This document shows, piece by piece, positions 1 to 5,981 of a stretch of 6,173 nucleotides of DNA (its first letter is position 1; each line of letters begins with the position of its first letter). A model generated the notes under the pieces. That model made no database searches and was not told the origin of the DNA. It saw only the letters and a program-made list of their open reading frames with translations. The stretch comes from JBFLVQ01 sp040758525. Lineage in GTDB: Bacteria; Acidobacteriota; Blastocatellia; Chloracidobacteriales; JADJPF01. The stretch lies in NCBI GenBank assembly GCA_040758525.1, contig JBFLVQ010000583.1, positions 1 to 6,173 of the forward strand. Direction: 5' to 3'. A program made the translations under genes and the position numbers.

Positions 1-174
1 CCAAAAGGTCATAGAGCGAGTGGCAATTACTAGTTCCTCAATATTTGTGCCTTCTCTCTTGAGCAAGGATGCAAATCCTGTGGGGATATGCTTACCAAAA
101 AGAAGTGCCGCAGTTACTAATGCTGCCACAATAATGATACTGATAATGGTTCTCTTAATAGCCTTCTTAGACAT
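1..174 (-). CDS. Membrane-anchored protein, probable second periplasmic adaptor subunit of an efflux system (3' end outside the window)
   Basis: Only the first 58 codons are present. The protein starts MSKKAIKR, a short basic cytoplasmic stretch, followed by one hydrophobic segment at about residues 9-27 (rich in Ile, Val, Ala and Leu). It then leaves the membrane and reads IEELVIATRSMTFW at the window edge. The layout matches the gene just upstream: basic N-terminus, single anchor, short linker, then an E-x-x-x-A-x-R-type strand that resembles the first beta-strand of HlyD/MacA adaptors. The ATG at 174 follows GGAGG with four bases between, and the preceding stop codon is 12 bases upstream in the same frame, so start and operon membership are well supported. 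The function is inferred from layout and neighbour only. A different membrane-anchored subunit is possible, because the diagnostic lipoyl and hairpin domains lie outside the window. Confidence 0.75.
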   Translation of the reverse strand, partial: MSKKAIKRTIISIIIVAALVTAALLFGKHIPTGFASLLKREGTNIEELVIATRSMTFW

Positions 175-186
175 TCTCCCTCCAGC

Positions 187-1461
187 CTAACGGGAAACAA
201 TACGATCGCCTTCTTTAATCGTGCCATTGTCTGCTACGGCATAATGCCAGGGATCAGTAGCGGTAATTGTCACTGGTAGTGCCCGGCTACCTTCACCTTC
301 AGCTTTCAGCACATGCGCCTTATCACCTTCAAAATAGACTGTCTGGCGTGGCACTAATAATTGTCTGCCATGGTCGGCGACAACAATCGAGACCTGGGCT
401 GACATTCCTGGTTTCATTATCTCTGGGACAGTTTTATCCATAGAAATAATCACCTTGAAGATCTTTGCCCTCGCCATCCAACCGGCTTTTACAGCAGTTT
501 GTGCAATCTCCTTGATGGCACCATTAATCTCTATATCAGGGTAACTGTCGAGCAAGATCTTTGCTTTCTGCCCTACTACTAGTTTTGCTCCATCAACCTC
601 ATTAACATTAGCAAGCACTTCCATTTCGTTAAGGTCGGGCAGTGACACGATAGGGAAACCGCCCCATACTACATCTCCTACTTGAAGCTTTCTACGCTCG
701 GCCCAATGATCGCTATAGATTACCATTCCATCGGCAGGCGCTTTAATATTCATATTATCAAGATTGCTCTTGGCCTGATTGAGTTCAACAACTAGCTTAT
801 CTTTTTCAATGGCTTTTACTTGTAGTTCAGCATCATGCTCTTTCTTCTTCTGTTCGATCTTATCGAGCTGACTCTGATACTCAGTCTTGGATTTTTGCAA
901 AATAAGCTGGCTCTCCTGGTATTCTCGGCGTGAGATCACATCAGGCGGTACTTTTGCCTTAATCTGGGCCTGTTCATAAGCCATCCAGAACTTGCTTAAC
1001 TCTATCTCCATATCGCGCAGTGTGGCTTCCTGACGAGAGCGAGTGTTCAAGATCTCGTTTTCCGCCGCGACAATCTTCTCTTCAACATCTTTTATCTTGT
1101 TAAGAATCATGCCGCTATCAATCTCTACTAAACGATCGCCTGCCTTTACTAGACTACCCTCTGTAGGCATATAGGTAATCTTACCTTCATCTTGAACCGT
1201 GGCGAAGATCGTACGTGATTTGACAGCACGTAATTCCCCATCAAAGATCAAGACCTTCCTGATTTCAGCACGACGCACTTCCATTAGTGGGGTGTTGATC
1301 TTTGCCTGAACCGTGACCGATTCCTGCAACTGTGCTATAGATCTGTTTAAGAATGGGTGAGAGCGTAGTAGCAAAACACCAGTTGCTACCATTACCAACA
1401 ATATCAATGCGCAGATGAAGATAGCTCTCTTCTTTGAGAACTTAACAGCTTTATTGGCCAT
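187..1461 (-). CDS. HlyD/MacA-family periplasmic adaptor (membrane fusion protein) of an efflux transporter
   Basis: This 424-residue protein has the membrane fusion protein architecture. A basic N-terminus (residues 1-12) precedes one transmembrane anchor at about 13-32. The first half of a lipoyl-like domain lies at about 84-115, with EGSLVKAGDRLVEID. A long charged helical hairpin, predicted coiled coil, spans about 118-235. The second lipoyl half is at about 237-275 (IKAPADGMVIY, then VGDVVWGG). A beta-barrel follows at about 279-360, with the typical KPGMSAQV near 350-356, and then a membrane-proximal domain to the end. In this family the protein bridges an inner-membrane pump, often a MacB-type ABC permease, to an outer-membrane TolC-like channel. 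No pump gene is visible here; it may lie beyond the left edge. The ATG at 1461 follows AGAGG with eight bases between. The 115-base gap from the upstream gene holds no well-spaced promoter, only TTGAAA and TAGAAT 20 bases apart. The exported substrate cannot be told from sequence. Confidence 0.92.
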   Translation of the reverse strand: MANKAVKFSKKRAIFICALILLVMVATGVLLLRSHPFLNRSIAQLQESVTVQAKINTPLMEVRRAEIRKVLIFDGELRAVKSRTIFATVQDEGKITYMPTEGSLVKAGDRLVEIDSGMILNKIKDVEEKIVAAENEILNTRSRQEATLRDMEIELSKFWMAYEQAQIKAKVPPDVISRREYQESQLILQKSKTEYQSQLDKIEQKKKEHDAELQVKAIEKDKLVVELNQAKSNLDNMNIKAPADGMVIYSDHWAERRKLQVGDVVWGGFPIVSLPDLNEMEVLANVNEVDGAKLVVGQKAKILLDSYPDIEINGAIKEIAQTAVKAGWMARAKIFKVIISMDKTVPEIMKPGMSAQVSIVVADHGRQLLVPRQTVYFEGDKAHVLKAEGEGSRALPVTITATDPWHYAVADNGTIKEGDRIVSR

Positions 1462-1545
1462 AAGTAGATCCTCTATTGTTCCATTCTAACGCTATCTGGA
1501 TATTGAAGTTTCAAATCTTTTTCCGTATGGACATTATCGATAGAG

Positions 1546-1578
1546 AATCCTCTCCTGCCTTATTCACAGCAGAGGATT
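1546..1578 (-). terminator. Stem-loop at the 3' end of the receptor/endonuclease III transcript
   Basis: Read on the minus strand, AATCCTCT pairs perfectly with AGAGGATT (8 bp). After one G/G mismatch, CTG pairs with CAG (3 bp) around a nine-base loop. The first arm overlaps the last two bases of the endonuclease III stop codon. There is no run of T on the downstream side, so this is not a textbook intrinsic terminator. It may mark or protect the mRNA 3' end, or attenuate read-through into the adaptor gene. The pairing is seen; the role is inferred. Confidence 0.45.
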
Positions 1579-2242
1579 AGCGATGTGATTCTACATCTAC
1601 TTGCTGACACATATCGAGTACCGGACAGCCTGTACAGCGGGGAAAAGCACCAGTACAAATATGCTTGCCAAAAGGGACAAGTAACCGGTTAATATCTAAC
1701 CAGTAGCGTTGTGGCAGTACCGCTTCCAATGCCGCAATGGTACGGATTGGCGAATTGGTTTTGACATAACCCCAGCGGTTTGTCACACGGTGCACATGTA
1801 CATCTACACCTATACGCGCCTGTTGGCAAGCAATACCTAAGACGAGATTGGCGCATTTGGGGCCAACACCATGAAACGAGAGCAATACTGCAGGATCACA
1901 GGGCAGCGTACCCTGGTATTCAGCTAGAATACGGCGAGCAATATTACGTATCTGTTCAGCTTTGTTCTCATGAAAAGTAGACGCACGGATCAGTCGATCA
2001 ATCTCTTGAACAGAGAGTTTACTTACCTCACTAGGGGTACGAGCAGTGGCAAAAAGCCGACGTGCGGTGGGTAGTGTGACTTCGTCGCGGGTACGTATTG
2101 AGATTATACAAGCGACTAGCTGCTCGAAAGCAGTATTAAAGCCATCTTCGGCAAGTTCAAAAAGCGCCGCCTTGCGGAAGGGGCGAACCGCTTCTTCAAT
2201 ACGGCGCATTGCTAGATCTATATCAAAAGGCTTCTTGCTCAT
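1577..2242 (-). CDS. nth: Endonuclease III (DNA glycosylase/AP lyase, iron-sulfur HhH family)
   Basis: This 221-residue protein is close to the usual length of endonuclease III, the bifunctional base-excision repair enzyme that removes oxidised pyrimidines and cleaves the abasic site. The helix-hairpin-helix lies at about 120-135 (FHGVGPKCANLVL), with catalytic Lys129 equivalent to E. coli Lys120. Catalytic Asp147 sits in GVDVHVHRV, equivalent to Asp138. A [4Fe-4S] site at the C-terminus has the exact C-x6-C-x2-C-x5-C spacing (Cys196, 203, 206, 212). The position of the E. coli wedge Gln41 is occupied by Arg50 in SIRTRD, a variation I believe occurs in other Nth subfamilies. The ATG at 2242 is fixed by a TGA codon directly before it in frame. 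The receptor stop codon is nine bases upstream and the ribosome site is only AGGT close to the start, so translation is probably coupled to the receptor gene. Substrate preference within the Nth group is not decided by sequence. Confidence 0.95.
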   Translation of the reverse strand: MSKKPFDIDLAMRRIEEAVRPFRKAALFELAEDGFNTAFEQLVACIISIRTRDEVTLPTARRLFATARTPSEVSKLSVQEIDRLIRASTFHENKAEQIRNIARRILAEYQGTLPCDPAVLLSFHGVGPKCANLVLGIACQQARIGVDVHVHRVTNRWGYVKTNSPIRTIAALEAVLPQRYWLDINRLLVPFGKHICTGAFPRCTGCPVLDMCQQVDVESHR

Positions 2243-2251
2243 TCATACCTA

Positions 2252-5200
2252 CTAAAAAATATATTTCAAACCAAATTGGATCACACGTGGTCCGCCTGAA
2301 CTGAGACGTGGTATACCATTAGCCACATCCGGTGTACGCGAGAACTGCCCAAAGGTTGGTGAACTGAGATTATTATCTGGCAGCGCAAAGGTCGGATGAT
2401 TAAAGATATTGAAGAACTCTGCACGAAACTCTAACAGACTGGTCTCAGTTATACGGGTGCGTTTGCTAAGTGAGAAGTCAAAGTTGCGAAAGCGTGGACC
2501 CTTAAAGGTATTGCGGCCCAGTGAGCCAAACTGGCCTGGCGCTGGTATTACACCAGCATTCTGTAGCGCAGCCATATTAGGCGAGCCATCTGAATTAAGA
2601 AATTGCGGCGCCAATACCACCTGACCATTATCTTTTTGTATAAACGCACCAGGTACATTATTGGGTCGTTGCTCGTTGAAAATATTGCCAGTGAGTGCTT
2701 GATCAATACCAAGAAAGACGGTAAATGGCTGTCCTGTCTGCAGAGTAACAATACCATTCATCTGCCAACCAGAGACAATCTTTTCTGCAATACCGTCCAG
2801 ACCACTCAGGAATGGTTGTCCTTTTCCAAAAGGAAACTCATAGGTATAGCTAAAGGTGAAGCGTTGACGTAGGTCAAATGGTGAGACAGCACGCTCGCTA
2901 CCTAGATTATTAGAGTCTTGTGGAATTGCTGAGCTGCCTTTGAAACCAAAAATATCGGTGGCATTATCGATAGATTTTGAGTAGGTGTAGGCGCCTAGAA
3001 ACGAGAGTCCTCGCTGCAAACGTTTGGTGAATTTAATTTGCAGTGAATGGTAGATAGAAGAGCCGGCCGATTCTTGTTGCTGTATACCATCAATACCGCC
3101 CACACCAAAATCGAGTCCTGCTAGTTGTGTAGGTCGTCGGTCAAAGATATTATCATCATCCGATGCGCCAGGGAAAAAGACAGCTTGATTAATATCACGG
3201 CTGCCAATCAACTTTACCCCTCGTGTGCCTACATAACCTGCTTCTAGAGCAATACCCAAAGGCAGTTCACGTTGTATATTGAAATTGAACTGGTAGCTGT
3301 AAGGGTTGCGGAATTTCGGATCAATCGTAATAAGGAATGGACCACCACCATCCAGGTTGGTGTTACTAAAGACACTACCTAATTGACCTGGATCGAATGG
3401 ACCGAAATTAAACAATGTCGTGGTAGTGGGTGGATTGAAAGTAAGATTAAAGGTTGTGTTCTGGAATGGTAGATCGTAGAAGATCCCAAAGCCGCCACGT
3501 AAGACAGTCTTGCCATCATTAAAGGGCGTATAAGCAAAGCCTACACGAGGAGCAAAGTTATTGTGATCGCCACGGTATAGATCTTTGTTGAAGAAACCGC
3601 GTCCAGATGTGAAATTAAAGAGCACACCAGAAGCAGTTGGCACGGTGTTCAATTCATAACGTATACCAGCATTAACAGTGAGTCTATCAGAGACCTTGTA
3701 ATCATCTTGAAAATAGAAGTAGTAGTTAGAGAGCCGTATTGGTGGTGCAGTAAATCCACGTCCAATGAAGGCGCTCTGTGGTGTACCTTGAATAAGATCG
3801 GCTACCGCACTAATACCCGATACCGAACCATCAAACATAATCGTACCAGCAAAACTTAGATCTTCCAGACCATCTATCTGAATCCTCCTAATGTCCAATC
3901 CGGTCTTAAAACTATGCCGACCACGATTGAAAGTGAAATTGTCAATGAATTGATAGGTGTCAAGATTATCGGTAAATGGGAAAAGATTTGAGTTACCTAT
4001 ACCAGAAATACCTGACACTATGATCTGTGGAATACCTTTGCCTAGTCTGGATGGATTGTTGTTAGGTAGTCCTAGTGTTGCTGGATCAGTAGCATCTAAT
4101 CCTAGTTGCACATCGACAAAACGGTTGTAGCCAAAGCGAAATTCATTGAAAGTCCGCTGAGAGAAGATATGTACCTCAGAGACACTGAGATTCTGTACAA
4201 GGGCATCAACAAACAGACCAAAGCCTGCTACTTGAGATGAGTTCTGTGCTGTACCAGAAGTAGAAAGCACTGGTGTAAGCGAACTACGATCATTGACCAG
4301 GTAACGTACGCTAAAGAGATCATTGCGACCAAAGCGATGATCAAGTTTGACCAGCGCATTATCACGTCGTAGTTTTATAATCTCAGAGGAGACAAAGTTA
4401 CCAAAAGGTGTGTTGGTATTAGGCAGTGGATAGAAAGAGAGCAAGCCTGCGCTCACCGGATCGATAGGCACTTGTACTTGCCGGCCAGAAGATGGGTCAG
4501 TGAAAATCCCCTGCCTTTCTAGTAGCGTTGGTACAGTAGTAAAGATAGTATTTCCTACACGTGTACGCTGTCCTTCGTAATTGATAAAGAAGAAAGTACT
4601 GTCCTTAACGATTGGCCCGCCTAGCGTAAAGCCAAACTGATTATTGCGAAACTTAGCTTTGCGCTGGTTGGCAGCATTATCAAAGAAGCCATTGGCATCA
4701 AGCCGATCATTACGTAGAAACTCGAAGAGGCTGCCATGAAACTGATTTGTTCCAGACTTAGTAACCACATTGACAACAGCACCAGAGTTACGACCATACT
4801 CGGCGCTGTAAGTGCTGGTAAGAATGGTGAACTCTTGGATCGCATCGACGCTTGCACCTGCGGCGGTATTGTTGTTGATGATCTGATTATTGTCAGCGCC
4901 ATCTATGTAATAGTTAACAGCACGATCTCGTTGGCCACTGACAGAGAAAGCCCCTGCCTCAGTCTCTCCTTCGGCGCTCCCTCCACCTGCCGCACCTACG
5001 GTGCCAGGAATTAGCGTGCCCAGTTGTAGGAAGTTGCGTCCATTAAGCGGTAGATCAACGATCTTTTTATTGTCTATTACGGTAGATTGTGTGGAACTAT
5101 CGCGATTGACCACCACTTCTGTACCACCTACGACCTCGACAACATCATCCTTAAGTGCTGCAACAGAGAGTTGGAAATCAACACGCAAAACTTGATTGAT

Positions 5201-5509
5201 CTGTAGTACTACACGGCTCTGCGCTTTGCTGAAATTATCTGCTTCTGCCGTTATCTCGTATTCGCCTACTGGCATTAGTGGCGCCTTAAAATTACCAGCT
5301 TCATCGGCAATCGCTTCGCGAGTAAAGTTAGTACCAAGATTGCGTATTATCACAATCGCGCCAGCTATTACCGCACCCGTACTATCTTTTACCGTACCCA
5401 AAATCGTACCCGTCGTGTCATATGCCTGCACGTATGGGGATATTGGCCAAAAGGTGAAAAGTCCTAACGCAGCTAAAACAACTACCATCAGGAAGCGGCG
5501 TGCGTTCAT
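2252..5509 (-). CDS. Oar-like TonB-dependent outer-membrane receptor with N-terminal carboxypeptidase-regulatory domain
   Basis: This 1085-residue protein starts with a Sec signal peptide (MNARRF, then a hydrophobic core) with a likely signal peptidase I site VQA|Y at 29/30. Residues about 33-114 form a CarboxypepD_reg/Ig-like beta-sandwich (GTVKDSTGAVIAGA, GNFKAPLMPVGEYEI). A candidate TonB-box-like stretch, DVVEVVGG, is at 122-129. The plug is at about 138-255, with LPLNGRNFLQL, YYIDGADNN, STYSAEYGRNSGAVVNVVTK and SGTNQFHG, all hallmarks of Oar-like receptors. The rest is a long barrel, ending RVIQFGLKYIF; the terminal Phe is the usual BAM recognition signature. Such proteins take up large substrates using energy from TonB/ExbBD; many copies occur in Acidobacteriota. 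The ligand cannot be predicted. The ATG at 5509 has a strong AAGGAGGT site and a well-formed promoter upstream. The frame is intact throughout, and the downstream endonuclease III gene follows after nine bases. Confidence 0.95.
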   Translation of the reverse strand: MNARRFLMVVVLAALGLFTFWPISPYVQAYDTTGTILGTVKDSTGAVIAGAIVIIRNLGTNFTREAIADEAGNFKAPLMPVGEYEITAEADNFSKAQSRVVLQINQVLRVDFQLSVAALKDDVVEVVGGTEVVVNRDSSTQSTVIDNKKIVDLPLNGRNFLQLGTLIPGTVGAAGGGSAEGETEAGAFSVSGQRDRAVNYYIDGADNNQIINNNTAAGASVDAIQEFTILTSTYSAEYGRNSGAVVNVVTKSGTNQFHGSLFEFLRNDRLDANGFFDNAANQRKAKFRNNQFGFTLGGPIVKDSTFFFINYEGQRTRVGNTIFTTVPTLLERQGIFTDPSSGRQVQVPIDPVSAGLLSFYPLPNTNTPFGNFVSSEIIKLRRDNALVKLDHRFGRNDLFSVRYLVNDRSSLTPVLSTSGTAQNSSQVAGFGLFVDALVQNLSVSEVHIFSQRTFNEFRFGYNRFVDVQLGLDATDPATLGLPNNNPSRLGKGIPQIIVSGISGIGNSNLFPFTDNLDTYQFIDNFTFNRGRHSFKTGLDIRRIQIDGLEDLSFAGTIMFDGSVSGISAVADLIQGTPQSAFIGRGFTAPPIRLSNYYFYFQDDYKVSDRLTVNAGIRYELNTVPTASGVLFNFTSGRGFFNKDLYRGDHNNFAPRVGFAYTPFNDGKTVLRGGFGIFYDLPFQNTTFNLTFNPPTTTTLFNFGPFDPGQLGSVFSNTNLDGGGPFLITIDPKFRNPYSYQFNFNIQRELPLGIALEAGYVGTRGVKLIGSRDINQAVFFPGASDDDNIFDRRPTQLAGLDFGVGGIDGIQQQESAGSSIYHSLQIKFTKRLQRGLSFLGAYTYSKSIDNATDIFGFKGSSAIPQDSNNLGSERAVSPFDLRQRFTFSYTYEFPFGKGQPFLSGLDGIAEKIVSGWQMNGIVTLQTGQPFTVFLGIDQALTGNIFNEQRPNNVPGAFIQKDNGQVVLAPQFLNSDGSPNMAALQNAGVIPAPGQFGSLGRNTFKGPRFRNFDFSLSKRTRITETSLLEFRAEFFNIFNHPTFALPDNNLSSPTFGQFSRTPDVANGIPRLSSGGPRVIQFGLKYIF

Positions 5510-5516
5510 TAAACAG

Positions 5517-5524
5517 ACCTCCTT
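5517..5524 (-). promoter_or_regulatory. Strong Shine-Dalgarno site of the TonB-dependent receptor
   Basis: Minus strand AAGGAGGT, a perfect anti-16S complement, lies seven bases before the ATG at 5509. It fixes the start and indicates high translation, in contrast to the weak site of the downstream endonuclease III gene. Confidence 0.85.
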
Positions 5525-5557
5525 TTAACAGTCTATAGATCAGATTTGCTGATAACG

Positions 5558-5585
5558 ATTCTACCAAATAATTATTTACTGCCAA
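5558..5585 (-). promoter_or_regulatory. Sigma70-like promoter of the receptor/endonuclease III operon
   Basis: On the minus strand, a -35 TTGGCA (5580-5585, five of six consensus bases) and a -10 TAGAAT (5558-5563, five of six) are separated by 16 bases. The predicted start of transcription is near 5551, giving a leader of about 40 bases that contains the strong ribosome site. A second TATAAT lies further upstream (5589-5594 by minus-strand reading) but lacks a good -35. Confidence 0.6.
5566..5577. promoter_or_regulatory. Perfect 12-bp palindrome in the spacer of the receptor promoter, candidate operator
   Basis: AAATAATTATTT is its own reverse complement and its centre coincides with the centre of the 16-base spacer between the -10 and -35 elements. 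A dimeric repressor bound here would block RNA polymerase. It is AT-rich like a Fur box, but it does not match the Fur consensus half-sites (ATAAT-N-ATTAT). The palindrome is seen; the operator role is inferred. Confidence 0.35.
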
Positions 5586-5597
5586 TATTATAATTGG
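5582..5597. repeat. Inverted repeat CCAAT-N6-ATTGG overlapping the receptor -35 element
   Basis: Five-base perfect arms with a six-base AT spacer overlap the -35 hexamer of the receptor promoter. A related element, CCAAT-N5-ATTG, lies at 5709-5722 in the leader of the divergent small gene. The two may be sites of one regulator, but both are short and AT-rich. Confidence 0.35.
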
Positions 5598-5630
5598 GTT
5601 AAATGACAGGTTAGAGAAAAAGTCACTTTA

Positions 5631-5660
5631 ACATCTTTTGACAGATTTTTACATCTTTTG
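5631..5660 (+). repeat. Direct repeat ACATCTTTTG x2 with 20-bp period in the divergent promoter region
   Basis: The 10-mer ACATCTTTTG occurs at 5631-5640 and 5651-5660, exactly 20 bp apart, or about two helical turns. With the preceding four bases, 13 of 14 positions agree (TTTA versus TTTT in front). The repeats end just before the expected -35 position of the plus-strand promoter, where no good -35 hexamer exists, as is typical of activator sites. The repeat is seen; the role is inferred. Confidence 0.5.
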
Positions 5661-5684
5661 TGGTTATATGGTAAATCTATTATT

Positions 5685-5690
5685 TATACT
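5685..5690 (+). promoter_or_regulatory. Candidate -10 element for the divergent small secreted ORF
   Basis: TATACT matches the -10 consensus at five of six bases and would start transcription near 5697, about 40 bases before the ATG at 5738. The expected -35 position (about 5662-5667, GGTTAT) is poor, so the promoter, if real, probably needs an activator. Confidence 0.35.
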
Positions 5691-5708
5691 AAAGCGGATA
5701 AAATAATA

Positions 5709-5722
5709 CCAATTTTATATTG
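5709..5722. repeat. CCAAT-N5-ATTG element in the leader of the small ORF
   Basis: CCAAT at 5709-5713 and ATTG at 5719-5722 form an imperfect inverted repeat resembling the one at 5582-5597. It lies just downstream of the predicted transcription start and just before the GAGGGG ribosome site, where bound protein would block transcription or an mRNA structure could affect translation. Confidence 0.25.
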
Positions 5723-5737
5723 AGGGGAAGATAGAGT

Positions 5738-5869
5738 ATGCAGAGAGTACTGCTCAATCTTTTATTAGTAATTGCTTTATCATCTATTGCCATTGCCCAA
5801 ACTATTGGGAGAAAAGCAGTGCCTTCGACCGGCCAGGAACAAGAACTAATAAACCTACCCAAGCAATAA
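5738..5869 (+). CDS. Small secreted protein of 43 residues, possibly a truncated remnant of a DUF4440-like gene
   Basis: The ATG follows a GAGGGG ribosome site (5722-5727) with about ten bases between. The product has a convincing signal peptide: MQRV, then a hydrophobic core of Leu, Val and Ile, and a likely cleavage site AIA|Q at 20/21. Only about 23 residues would remain after cleavage, ending EQELINLPKQ. That ending resembles the first helix of secreted DUF4440/NTF2-like proteins, which often begin with EQEL-x-x-L-E-x-x-W. Directly after the TAA the same frame reads RDIDLV, also reminiscent of that family, before another stop. Two readings are possible: a genuine small exported peptide, or a degraded secreted gene that kept its 5' end. 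The signal peptide and ribosome site are seen; the family link rests on about ten residues and is weak. Confidence 0.45.
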   Translation: MQRVLLNLLLVIALSSIAIAQTIGRKAVPSTGQEQELINLPKQ

Positions 5870-5912
5870 AGAGATATCGACTTGGTTTGCTATTATAGTT
5901 TCTCCTGCCTTT

Positions 5913-5922
5913 AAGCGCGCTT
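5913..5922. repeat. GC-rich 10-bp palindrome upstream of the DinB-like gene
   Basis: AAGCGCGCTT is a perfect palindrome with a CG-rich core inside a 112-base AT-rich gap (5870-5981). It lies about 60 bases before the DinB-like start. It could be an operator or chance; there is no T-run behind it, so a terminator is unlikely. The gap also contains TAGAAT at 5949-5954 as a possible -10, without a properly spaced -35. Confidence 0.25.
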
Positions 5923-5981
5923 GTCTAGCACAGCAATAATTAAAAGAATAGAATATTGCATTATCAATTAGGAGAATAGCT

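Noticed and set aside
1483..1514. Promoter for the adaptor gene from TTGAAA and TAGAAT on the minus strand
   Set aside because: The 20-base spacing is too long for a standard sigma70 promoter, so it is not listed as a feature.
2548..2757. Minus-strand frames at 2548-2757 and 4621-4902 within the receptor gene
   Set aside because: They lie in a different frame of the same strand as the receptor and show no recognisable domains or start signals.
2603..2872. Plus-strand open frame of 89 codons inside the receptor gene
   Set aside because: It is antisense to an intact, well-recognised barrel region, has no ribosome site and its translation has no protein-like pattern. The same holds for 1780-1980, 2046-2255, 2409-2624, 4736-5014, 5001-5195 and 5196-5528.
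5638..5643. Perfect TTGACA as a plus-strand -35 element
   Set aside because: No acceptable -10 lies 16-18 bases downstream; the nearest TTATAT is 20 bases away. The hexamer overlaps the direct repeat instead.
1551..5911. Shared 11-mer TCTCCTGCCTT at 1551-1561 and 5901-5911 as a dispersed repeat
   Set aside because: A few 11-base matches are expected by chance in a window of this size, and the flanks do not match.
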